Source: Enterovirga sp.
Lineage (GTDB): Bacteria > Pseudomonadota > Alphaproteobacteria > Rhizobiales > Beijerinckiaceae
Assembly (NCBI GenBank): GCA_028290385.1
Contig: JAQGJZ010000041.1
Location: forward strand, 1-5,121
Reading direction: 5' to 3'
DNA length: 5,121 bases
In this document: piece after piece, positions 1 to 5,121 of the stretch
How positions within the stretch are numbered: position 1 is the stretch's first letter
How the letters are laid out: each line of letters opens with the position of its first letter
Position numbers and translations under genes: made by a program
Notes under the pieces: model-generated
Seen by the model: the letters and a program-made list of their open reading frames with translations, nothing else
The model's database searches: none
What the model was told of the DNA's origin: nothing

Positions 1-1
1 C

Positions 2-139
2 CGCAAGCGCCTCCTCGAACTCGGCGGCGTCATCCCCGAGGGCGCCGAGCGCGGTCCCGAGGCCCTGCAGAAGCTCGTCGAGGCCGAGGTCGCGCGCTGG
101 ACGCCCGTTCTCAAGGCAGCGGGCGCGGTCGGGAACTGA
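2..139 (+). CDS. C-terminal end of a Bug/TctC-family tripartite tricarboxylate transporter solute-binding protein (partial)
   Basis: Only the last 45 codons are in the window; the frame enters at base 2 and stops at TGA 137-139. The visible tail runs from RKRLLELGGVIPEG to EVARWTPVLKAAGAVGN. Seen: an 'LxxLGxxxPEG' stretch followed by a helix ending in 'E.ARWxxVLKAAG'. Known: this ending is typical of Bug/TctC periplasmic solute-binding proteins of about 320 residues, which capture carboxylates (or other small organic ligands) for a TctAB membrane permease. The N-terminal signal peptide and ligand pocket lie outside the window, so the substrate cannot be told. The gene is followed by its own strong terminator, so it is probably the last gene of its transcript and not part of the downstream pair. 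Whether it has any link to uronate uptake is unknown. Family assignment is fairly sure from the tail alone. Confidence 0.8.
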   Translation, partial: RKRLLELGGVIPEGAERGPEALQKLVEAEVARWTPVLKAAGAVGN

Positions 140-201
140 CACCCGGCCGGCTCGTCCTCGGCCCCGTCTTTGGGAAGGGGCGCTCTCTGCCAATCAACAA
201 A

Positions 202-230
202 GGCCGGCTCACCGCGAGCCGGCCATTTTC
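202..230 (+). terminator. Rho-independent terminator after the solute-binding protein gene
   Basis: A perfect 9-bp GC-rich stem (GGCCGGCTC at 202-210 with GAGCCGGCC at 216-224) closes a 5-base loop and is followed by ATTTTCGTTT. A short A run (198-201) precedes it, so the hairpin may also work weakly on the opposite strand. It lies 62 bases after the TGA of the transporter gene and is the only plausible stop for that transcript. Confidence 0.88.
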
Positions 231-372
231 GTTTGCAGCCGGCGCGCCGGTGCCCCACGCGCTAGTATCGGCACGGCATTGGCTCAAATCGGAGGCAGCC
301 GGGTACCAGGTTGAGCTTGATCGACCTTGATTAACGGCACCGCCCTCGTACACATTCGGGGGCGGGCCGCTG

Positions 373-386
373 CCGCAGATCTGCGG
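373..386. promoter_or_regulatory. 14-bp perfect palindrome immediately upstream of the methyltransferase-like gene
   Basis: CCGCAGATCTGCGG is its own reverse complement (7-bp arms) and ends 6 bases before the ATG at 393. In RNA it could form a 5-bp stem with a GATC tetraloop. Its 3' arm contains the only weak ribosome-binding-like sequence here (GCGGA, 383-387). It could be a protein-binding site, a translation-limiting hairpin, or chance. No convincing sigma-70 promoter was found between the terminator (ending near 230) and this gene; the 140-392 interval otherwise holds nothing recognisable. Confidence 0.4.
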
Positions 387-392
387 ACAACC

Positions 393-1262
393 ATGATGCG
401 ATTGCCGAGGTCGCTCTTTCGAGGTGTCAACCGCTGCCTCGCTCCCCTCGGCCTCACCCTCGACCGGGTCAGTCGGGACTTCGATGCACGGCTCGACGAT
501 CCGGGCCAGCTCCTGCGCATGCACCGGGCGTTTGGCCAAGCCTGGGCCGAATGGGGCGCCGGCCAATCTGTGCTGCCCCTGCGGGCGGAGATCGATGCCG
601 AGCGTGAGGCGGCGGTCTTCTACGAGGCCTATCTGGTCTCACCTTACCGGGGGCAGAGCGGCGGCAGCCGGTACAACAACCTTCTTCTTCTGTTCCTGAT
701 CGGAAAGGCGGTCGCGCCCCGCCTGATCATGGATAGCGGGACCTATATGGGGGCTTCGGCATGGGCGCTCCGGCTCTCATCTCCCCATGCCCGGCTTCTG
801 AGCTTCGATCTCGACCTGTCGCGTTTGCGGTTGAGAATGCCCGGCGTGGAGTACGTCGAGACGGACTGGACGGCGTTTGACTGGTCCGGCCTGCCGACCG
901 CCGAGGGGCTCTGCTATTTCGACGATCACGTCGACCAGGCCCGCCGACTTCTCGAGGCTGCCGAGCGCGGCTTCCCGCTCGCGATCTTCGACGACGACTT
1001 TCCAGTCACGAGCTTCGCCCCCATGGCGGGAAACGGGAATGCACTCCCGAAGATCGAATTCGTCCTGGATGACGAGTTGCGCCAGGATCGCGAGGTCACC
1101 TGGGTCGACCAGGGTGTCCGGCGCAGCTGGAGGGTGGATCCCGCATACCTGGATCGGGCCCGGCAAGTGATCGGCGACACGGACCGACTGCCCAACACGA
1201 GCCACATCACGGGCATCCACCAAACGCCCTACCGCCTGGTGGCGATCCGATCGGCCCGATGA
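393..1262 (+). CDS. Rossmann-fold, class I SAM methyltransferase-like protein (CmcI/TylF-like), function unknown
   Basis: With the start at ATG 393 the protein has 289 residues. Seen: a basic N-terminus (MMRLPRSLFRGVNRCLAPLG), then a region with YNNLLLLFLIGK (about 94-105), a beta-strand plus glycine turn LIMDSGTYMGASAWALR (111-127), an acidic strand end SFDLD (137-141), a DDH (177-179), and IFDDD (198-202). Known: an (E/D)xGTYxGxS loop followed by an acidic residue one strand later is the nucleotide-side pattern of class I methyltransferases of the CmcI/TylF type. Inference: it may methylate a sugar or small molecule together with the glycosyltransferase encoded next, whose ATG overlaps this gene's stop. 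The frame opens at a TTG (327), but the extra 22 residues look like leader sequence and have no ribosome-binding site; ATG 396 is an equal alternative. Catalytic activity is not assured, since no canonical GxGxG is present. No signal peptide or membrane span is evident. Confidence 0.7.
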   Translation: MMRLPRSLFRGVNRCLAPLGLTLDRVSRDFDARLDDPGQLLRMHRAFGQAWAEWGAGQSVLPLRAEIDAEREAAVFYEAYLVSPYRGQSGGSRYNNLLLLFLIGKAVAPRLIMDSGTYMGASAWALRLSSPHARLLSFDLDLSRLRLRMPGVEYVETDWTAFDWSGLPTAEGLCYFDDHVDQARRLLEAAERGFPLAIFDDDFPVTSFAPMAGNGNALPKIEFVLDDELRQDREVTWVDQGVRRSWRVDPAYLDRARQVIGDTDRLPNTSHITGIHQTPYRLVAIRSAR

Positions 1263-2263
1263 GGATCCTGCTTGTTGCCCCCGCTTCGGGCACCTCGCTG
1301 CATCGTTTTCACGCCCTCGAGAGGCTCGGCCACGAGGTCCATCTCGCCGATCCCAGACCGAACCTCCTGGATACCCGCCTTGGTCGGTCCTGGACGTACA
1401 GGACCGGCGGTCTTGGCAGTTCGGCGCTCGTCTCCGCGCATCTGCGGGCCGAGATCGGCTCGCGTCGTTACGACATCGCCTTCGTCGATGGCGGCGAGCT
1501 GTTGGGGCCGGAACACGTGGCCTGGATGAAGTCCGTCGCCCGCACGGTCGTGAACTTCAACCAGGACAATCCCTACGTCGATGCGGAGGGGCGAAAGTGG
1601 CGGCGCTTTTTGCGCGCGGTGCCGGATTACGACCTGATCGTGACCCCGCGCGCCAGCAGCGCGGCGGCGGCCCGAGAACTCGGTGCGAAACGGGTCATGG
1701 AGGTGACCTTCGCGGCAGACGAGGTCGTGCACAGGCCGCCGCAGCCGAGGCCTGGGCGGGACCTCGACGTCGTCTTCGCCGGGACATGGATGCCGGGCCG
1801 CGGTCCGCTGCTGGTCCGGCTGCTCGAACTCGGCGTACCGCTCCGGATCTTCGGCCCGCGCTGGTCCAAGGCACCGGACTACCCCGCGCTCGCCCCCGCC
1901 GTGACCGAAGGTTTTCTCGGCGATCGCGAATACGTGGACACGATCGCTCGCGCGAAGATCGGCCTCGCGGTCCTGTTCAAGGGCAACCGCGACCTGCACA
2001 CGACGCGATCCCTGGAGATCCCGGCGATCGGGACGCTCCTCTGCGCCGAGCGGACGGCGGATCACGCCGCGATGTATCGGGACGGGGAGGAGGCCGTGCT
2101 CTGGGACAGCGCCGAGGAATGCGCCGCCCTCTGTCTCGACCTACTCCGCGACGAACCGCGCCTGGAGCGCATCGCGCGCGCGGGCCACGCGCGCGCGAAC
2201 CGCAACGGCAGCTTCAACGAGCAGGTCCTCGCGCGTGTCCTGAGCGAGGCGGCCGCCGCCTGA
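1259..2263 (+). CDS. Family glycosyltransferase with a CgeB/Glyco_trans_1_2-type C-terminal domain
   Basis: The protein has 334 residues and is probably cytosolic. It would transfer a sugar from an NDP-sugar to an unknown acceptor. Seen: an N-terminal Rossmann strand MRILLVAPAS with a following HRFHALERLGHEV helix, YDIAFVDGGELLG (71-83), VVNFNQDNP (97-105), the inter-domain strand VVFAGTWMPGRGPLL (171-185), and a C-terminal segment RSLEIPAIGTLLCAERT (250-266), then MYRDGEEAVLW and AAL..LLRDEPRLERIARAGHARA. Known: R.fEipAxGtxLl followed by a D-G-E-E motif and a final 'dp..r..IA.aG' helix is the signature of CgeB-like GT-B enzymes (PF13524); the Glu at about 253 sits where the family contacts the donor. 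Its ATG overlaps the TGA of the preceding methyltransferase-like gene (ATGA, 1259-1262), so translation is probably coupled. Donor and acceptor are not predictable. Confidence 0.85.
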   Translation: MRILLVAPASGTSLHRFHALERLGHEVHLADPRPNLLDTRLGRSWTYRTGGLGSSALVSAHLRAEIGSRRYDIAFVDGGELLGPEHVAWMKSVARTVVNFNQDNPYVDAEGRKWRRFLRAVPDYDLIVTPRASSAAAARELGAKRVMEVTFAADEVVHRPPQPRPGRDLDVVFAGTWMPGRGPLLVRLLELGVPLRIFGPRWSKAPDYPALAPAVTEGFLGDREYVDTIARAKIGLAVLFKGNRDLHTTRSLEIPAIGTLLCAERTADHAAMYRDGEEAVLWDSAEECAALCLDLLRDEPRLERIARAGHARANRNGSFNEQVLARVLSEAAAA

Positions 2264-3460
2264 TCAGACCTGCGGCGGGGCGCCGAGAGCATAAAGGATG
2301 CCGCGCAGCTCGGCGAGGCCCTTGAGCCGGCCGATGGCCGCGTAGCCCGGGTTCACCTGCTTTTGAAGGTCGTCCAGCATTCGGTGCCCGTGGTCCGGCC
2401 GGAAGATCAGCTCCTGGCCGGGCCCGCGTGTCCGGTCGATTGCGACCAGCTCTCGCAGCACCGCGACCATGTCGACGTCGCCCTCAAGATGCGCCGCCTC
2501 GTGGAACGAGCGCTGGTCGGCGGCGTCGCGCTTCGTGGCCCGCAGGTGGACGAAGTGGATGCGGTCGGCGAAGCGCCTCGCCATGGCCGGAAGGTCGTTG
2601 TCCGCCCGCACGCCGAGCGATCCGGTGCAGAAGCACATGCCGTTGGCGGGTGACGGGACGGCGTCGAACAGCGCCGCATAATCCTCCGCCGTCGACGCGA
2701 CCCGCGGAAGGCCGAACAGCGGGCGCGGCGGGTCGTCCGGATGCAGCGTGAGCCGGATGCCATGCGCTTCGGCGGCCGGCGTCACCGCCTCCAGGAACTC
2801 GATCAGGTGCTGCCGCAGCCGCGCGGCGTCGATCCCGGCATAGCTCCTGAGCCGCTCCCGGAACGCCGGAAGGGAGAGCGGGTCCGTGGTGGAGCCGGGC
2901 AGGGCGCTCGCAATCGTGACCACCAGCCCATCCCGCTCCTCGGGGCTCATGGCGTCAAAAGTCGCGCGCGCGCGCGCGCGCTCGGCCGGCGTGTAGTCGG
3001 CTTCCGCGCCGTCGCGCGCCAGGATGTGCAGGTCGAAGGCCGCGAAGCGCTCCTGTTCGAAGCGGAGCGCGGTGGCGCCGGTCGGCAGCACCCAATCAAG
3101 ATCGGTGCGGGTCCAGTCGACGACCGGCATGAAGTTGTAGCAGACGACCTTCACGTCGTTTCGGGCGAGCGCCTCGAGGCTCGCGATCCAGGCCTCGATC
3201 TCCGACTTCGCGCGGCCGCCCTGGCGCTTCACGACGTCCGGAATCGGGATGGACTCGACCACGCTCCAGCGCAGCGGCGAGCGCCCGGCGGGCGTCGTCT
3301 CGACACGCTGCTTGCGCTCGGCGACGGCTGCCGCGGTCCAGGCCTGGCCGATCGGCACGTCATGGAGCGAGGTCACGATGTCCGTGGCGCCCGCCTGCCG
3401 GATGTCGTCGAGTGAGACCCCGTCCCGCCCCGGCCCGTACCAGCGCCAGCCCTGCCGCAT
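2264..3460 (-). CDS. uxuA: Mannonate dehydratase
   Basis: UxuA removes water from D-mannonate to give 2-keto-3-deoxy-D-gluconate in the glucuronate branch of hexuronate catabolism (cytosolic, TIM-barrel, Mn/Fe dependent). The product is 398 residues, close to the roughly 394 of the E. coli enzyme. Seen: MRQGWRWYGP start, VVCYNFMPVVDWTRTDLDW (105-123), LTLHPDDPPRPLFGLPR (237-253), NGMCFCTGSLG (273-283), FVHLRATK (303-310), SFHEAAHLEGDVDM (318-331), RPDHG (354-358) and NPGYAAIGRLKGLAELRG (370-387). Known: these blocks, with H240, C278, H305 and D356-H357 as conserved positions, are diagnostic for the family. The start is ATG 3460, where the conserved MR.xWRWYGP begins, with GGGGGA 8 bases upstream. 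The same frame stays open for 85 more residues, but those are low-complexity and overlap the regulator gene. It lies 29 bases after the regulator's stop and is probably cotranscribed with it. A (CG)9 run encodes RARARA at 161-166. Confidence 0.97.
   Translation of the reverse strand: MRQGWRWYGPGRDGVSLDDIRQAGATDIVTSLHDVPIGQAWTAAAVAERKQRVETTPAGRSPLRWSVVESIPIPDVVKRQGGRAKSEIEAWIASLEALARNDVKVVCYNFMPVVDWTRTDLDWVLPTGATALRFEQERFAAFDLHILARDGAEADYTPAERARARATFDAMSPEERDGLVVTIASALPGSTTDPLSLPAFRERLRSYAGIDAARLRQHLIEFLEAVTPAAEAHGIRLTLHPDDPPRPLFGLPRVASTAEDYAALFDAVPSPANGMCFCTGSLGVRADNDLPAMARRFADRIHFVHLRATKRDAADQRSFHEAAHLEGDVDMVAVLRELVAIDRTRGPGQELIFRPDHGHRMLDDLQKQVNPGYAAIGRLKGLAELRGILYALGAPPQV
2963..2980. repeat. 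(CG)9 dinucleotide run inside uxuA
   Basis: Eighteen bases of alternating CG, read on the coding strand as CGC GCG CGC GCG CGC GCG, encode RARARA at residues 161-166 of UxuA, in a surface-type segment (TPAERARARATFDAMSPEE). A run of this length could slip in replication and shift the frame, or adopt Z-DNA, but in a genome this GC-rich it may simply reflect codon bias. Confidence 0.9.
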
Positions 3461-3489
3461 CGCCGTCGTCCCCCGCCGCGTCTTTGGTG

Positions 3490-4203
3490 TCAGGCAAAGA
3501 AATCCGGATGGGAGGCTGCCAGGATGCGGGCATCCGGCAGAACCGCCTGGAGGTGGGCCTGCATGGCTTGGCGCGCGCCCGGAGCGTCGCCCGTCCGGAT
3601 CGCGTCGGCGATCACTTGGTGCTCGGCGACAACCTGGCTCATCCGGCCGAGCACGGGCAGGGTGAGGCGGCGGCAGCGGTCGATCTGCATCTTGGCCTGC
3701 CGGACGGTTCGCCAAATTCCCGGATGGCCGGAGAGGACCGCGATCGTCTCATGAAAGGCCTCGTCGGCCTCGTGGAACCCCGCCTGATCGTCGAGCTGGG
3801 TCATCAGCTTCTGGCGCGCGATCACCTTGTGCAGCCGCTCGGCCCCGTCGGCCCCGGCACGCGCGGCCGCGAGTTCGACCAGCGCGCCTTCCAGCGCCTG
3901 CCGCACGACCACCGCCTCCGGGATTGCGGAGAGCGGAATGCGCGTGACGGATGTGCCCGCCTGCGGCCGGATATCGACCAGCCCTTCTTCCGCAAGGCGG
4001 ATCAGCGCCTCCCGAACGGGCGTGCGGCTCACGCCGAACCGCTCCGTCAGGTCCTTCTCCGAGAGGGGCGCGCCGGGCTCGAGTTCGAGCGAAACGATGG
4101 CGTCCCTCAGCTCCGCACAGATCGCCGAGGCCGCCGTGACGGGGCGGCGCGCCTGGGCGCGCGGGAGGGCTTCGATGCGGTTCTGGGTGTGTCCGAGGTC
4201 CAT
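3490..4203 (-). CDS. GntR-family transcriptional regulator, FadR/FCD subfamily, likely hexuronate operon regulator
   Basis: The 237-residue protein has an N-terminal winged helix-turn-helix (about 25-90) with GAPLSEKDLTERFGVSRTPV, REALIRLAEEGLV and the wing IRPQAGTSV, then an all-helical FCD ligand domain (about 97-225). Seen in the FCD domain: FHEADEAFHETIA with D147 and H151, VVAEHQ with H195 and MQAHLQ with H217, which match the usual Asp/His metal-binding set. Known: such proteins bind organic acids, and ExuR/UxuR-type members sense uronate pathway intermediates. Inference: it controls uxuA, with which it is probably cotranscribed (29-base gap), and the divergent uxaC, through the inverted repeat at 4235-4258. 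ATG 4203 is the only reasonable start: the frame is closed upstream by TAA (4248-4246) with no other start between. No Shine-Dalgarno sequence precedes it, so translation may be weak. The ligand is not readable from sequence. Confidence 0.93.
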   Translation of the reverse strand: MDLGHTQNRIEALPRAQARRPVTAASAICAELRDAIVSLELEPGAPLSEKDLTERFGVSRTPVREALIRLAEEGLVDIRPQAGTSVTRIPLSAIPEAVVVRQALEGALVELAAARAGADGAERLHKVIARQKLMTQLDDQAGFHEADEAFHETIAVLSGHPGIWRTVRQAKMQIDRCRRLTLPVLGRMSQVVAEHQVIADAIRTGDAPGARQAMQAHLQAVLPDARILAASHPDFFA

Positions 4204-4227
4204 GTGGGCGCGCGTGCTGCAATCTGA

Positions 4228-4255
4228 TTGACCACAGCTGATATATTAGTATTAG
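4228..4255 (+). promoter_or_regulatory. Candidate sigma-70 promoter for uxaC
   Basis: TTGACC (4228-4233, 5 of 6 to the -35 consensus) is followed after 16 bp by TATTAG (4250-4255, 4 of 6 to the -10 consensus). A start near 4262 would give a leader of about 32 bases before the GTG. The -10 element lies inside the inverted repeat, as expected for repression by occlusion. Predicted from sequence only. Confidence 0.5.
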
Positions 4256-4258
4256 CTG
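4235..4258. promoter_or_regulatory. Putative GntR operator: 24-bp imperfect inverted repeat in the divergent control region
   Basis: The arms begin CAGCT (4235-4239) and end AGCTG (4254-4258). After one mismatched pair, ATA (4241-4243) pairs with TAT (4250-4252), so 8 of 12 half-site positions are symmetric about 4246/4247. Nested in it, TGATATATTA (4239-4248) is itself nearly palindromic. The stretch is strikingly AT-rich against its surroundings. Known: FadR-subfamily GntR dimers bind short AT-rich inverted repeats at their own promoters. Inference: this is where the adjacent regulator acts on both transcripts. Confidence 0.6.
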
Positions 4259-4266
4259 CCCGACAA
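4240..4266 (-). promoter_or_regulatory. Candidate sigma-70 promoter for the gntR-uxuA transcript
   Basis: On the minus strand TTGTCG (4266-4261) is followed after 15 bp by TATATC (4245-4240); TATCAG (4243-4238) with 17-bp spacing is an alternative. A start near 4233 would give a leader of about 30 bases before ATG 4203. The -10 element lies inside the inverted repeat, and the promoter overlaps the plus-strand promoter, so the two directions probably interfere. Weaker than the plus-strand candidate. Confidence 0.35.
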
Positions 4267-4276
4267 CGACGATGCC

Positions 4277-4284
4277 GGGGAGAG
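4277..4284 (+). promoter_or_regulatory. Ribosome-binding site that supports the GTG start of uxaC
   Basis: GGGGAGAG ends 9 bases before GTG 4294 and is the only purine-rich site in the leader. It argues against the out-of-frame ATG at 4272, which lies upstream of it, and supports GTG as the start. Confidence 0.6.
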
Positions 4285-4293
4285 ACGATCAAG

Positions 4294-5121
4294 GTGGCGC
4301 TGCATCCGGACAGGCTGTTCCCGGTCGAGGAGAGCGCGCGCGGCATCGCGAGGCGGCTCTACGCCGAGGTCGCGACCCTGCCGATCGTGTCGCCGCACGG
4401 CCATACGGACCCGCGCTGGTATGCGGAGGACGAGCCTTTCCCCGATCCGGCGACGCTGTTCGTCAAGCCAGACCACTACATCTTCCGGATGCTCTATTCG
4501 CAGGGCGCCAGGCTCGAGGATCTCGGCATTCCACGGCAGGACGGCGGCGCCGTCGAAACCGATCCGCGCGCGATCTGGCGCACCTTCGCGAAGCACTGGT
4601 ACCTGTTCCGCGGCACCCCGACCCGGCTCTGGTTCGACCACGCCATGGAGAGCCTGTTCGGCGTGACCGAGCGGCTGCGCCCCGAGAATGCGGACGCAGT
4701 CTACGACCGCATCGCCGATCTTCTCGCGCGCCCCGACTTCAGGCCCCGGGCGCTCTACGAGCGCTTCAACATCGAGGTGATCGCGACCACCGATTCAGCG
4801 CTCGACGACCTGCGCCACCATGACCGGATCCGCGAGTCCGGCTGGACGGGCAGGGTGGTGCCAGCCTACCGGCCGGACGCAGTGGTCGATCCCGATTTCG
4901 CGGGCTTCGGCGCGAACGTCGCGACCTTTGTCAGGGCGGCGGGCTTCGATGCCGTGACCTGGCCGAACTACATCGAGGCGCACCGCCGCAAGCGCGCCTT
5001 CTTCAAGGAGCGCGGCGCGACATCGACCGACCACGGGCACCCGTCCGCCCGCACGGCGGATCTCGGCGAGGCGGCCGCCTCGGCGCTGGTCGCAACAGTC
5101 GCGGCCGGCGGCGGCTCGTTC
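4294..5121 (+). CDS. uxaC: Glucuronate isomerase (uronate isomerase), 5' part, truncated by the window edge
   Basis: UxaC isomerises D-glucuronate to D-fructuronate (and galacturonate to tagaturonate), the first cytosolic step of hexuronate breakdown. The frame runs 276 codons from GTG 4294 to the last base with no stop; the family is about 470 residues, so some 40 % at the C-terminus is missing. Seen: start (M)ALHPDRLFPVEE, the amidohydrolase-superfamily metal motif IVSPHGHTDPRWY with H35 and H37, DHYIFRMLYSQG (60-71), ERFNIEVIATTDS (156-168), RVVPAYRPDAVVDPDF, and TDHGHPSARTADL with H247 and H249. Known: the HxH after the first beta-strand and the ERFNIEVxATTD block are diagnostic of uronate isomerases. 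The GTG start is chosen because it gives the family's usual ALHPDRLFP N-terminus and follows a purine-rich site. The gene is divergent from gntR-uxuA and probably controlled with them. A fructuronate reductase gene is expected nearby but not seen here. Confidence 0.96.
   Translation, partial: MALHPDRLFPVEESARGIARRLYAEVATLPIVSPHGHTDPRWYAEDEPFPDPATLFVKPDHYIFRMLYSQGARLEDLGIPRQDGGAVETDPRAIWRTFAKHWYLFRGTPTRLWFDHAMESLFGVTERLRPENADAVYDRIADLLARPDFRPRALYERFNIEVIATTDSALDDLRHHDRIRESGWTGRVVPAYRPDAVVDPDFAGFGANVATFVRAAGFDAVTWPNYIEAHRRKRAFFKERGATSTDHGHPSARTADLGEAAASALVATVAAGGGSF

Noticed and set aside
263..338. Possible promoter elements (TAGTAT at 263-268; TTGAGC at 311-316) before the methyltransferase-like gene
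   Set aside because: Neither has a correctly spaced partner element, so no promoter could be supported.
327..392. TTG start at 327 for the methyltransferase-like gene
   Set aside because: There is no ribosome-binding site before it, and the extra 22 residues look like translated leader. ATG 393 precedes a plausible N-terminus.
1229..2065. 278-codon minus-strand frame opposite the glycosyltransferase gene, and similar frames at 111-566 and 777-1223
   Set aside because: These are complementary-strand shadows of coding sequence with high G+C at third positions, with no family motifs.
2170..2200. Alternating GC-rich run (GCGCGCGCGGGCCACGCGCGCGCG) in the glycosyltransferase 3' region as a structural repeat
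   Set aside because: It is explained by Arg/Ala/Gly/His codons (IARAGHARAN) of the conserved C-terminal helix.
3461..3715. An in-frame upstream extension of uxuA by 85 residues to an ATG at 3715
   Set aside because: The extension is Pro/Arg/Gly-rich, overlaps the 3' part of the regulator gene, and known UxuA proteins start at the MRxxWRWYGP block encoded from 3460.
2741..4227. Long plus-strand open frames opposite uxuA and gntR (2741-3415 and 3412-4227)
   Set aside because: They are antisense shadows of well-conserved genes in GC-rich DNA, with Arg/Gly/Pro-rich products of no recognisable family.
4272..4823. Open frame from ATG 4272 on the plus strand
   Set aside because: It is out of frame with uxaC, whose frame carries all the conserved uronate isomerase motifs; the product is Arg-rich and unrecognisable.

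Overview
The window is a GC-rich stretch (roughly 70 % G+C by eye) of what looks like an alphaproteobacterial chromosome. This rests on codon use, the Bug/TctC-type solute-binding protein tail, and a hexuronate gene set with an FCD-type GntR regulator. The genus cannot be fixed from the sequence; Rhizobiales or Acetobacteraceae-type lineages are plausible.

Layout. (1) Positions 2-139 hold the last 45 codons of a tripartite tricarboxylate transporter (Bug/TctC) solute-binding protein, closed by a strong rho-independent terminator at 202-230. (2) Positions 393-2263 hold a tightly coupled plus-strand pair: a Rossmann-fold, methyltransferase-like protein and a CgeB-type family glycosyltransferase, overlapping by ATGA. 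They look like a small glycan or secondary-metabolite modification pair unrelated to the genes on either side. (3) Positions 2264-4203 on the minus strand hold mannonate dehydratase (uxuA), preceded in the same direction by a GntR/FCD regulator. uxuA and the glycosyltransferase converge with zero bases between them, and their two stop codons form the palindrome TGATCA. (4) Positions 4204-4293 are an AT-rich divergent control region holding a 24-bp imperfect inverted repeat that covers candidate -10 elements for both directions. (5) From 4294 to the window edge runs the 5' part of glucuronate isomerase (uxaC), which starts with GTG and is cut off by the window.

How the genes work together. UxaC converts D-glucuronate to D-fructuronate, a fructuronate reductase (UxuB, not in the window) would make D-mannonate, and UxuA dehydrates that to 2-keto-3-deoxygluconate. 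The GntR protein is most simply the local regulator of this divergon, acting at the shared inverted repeat. No RNA genes, CRISPR arrays, insertion sequences or phage features were seen. The uxu/uxa part is ordinary metabolism. The less familiar part is the methyltransferase-like/glycosyltransferase pair and its leader.
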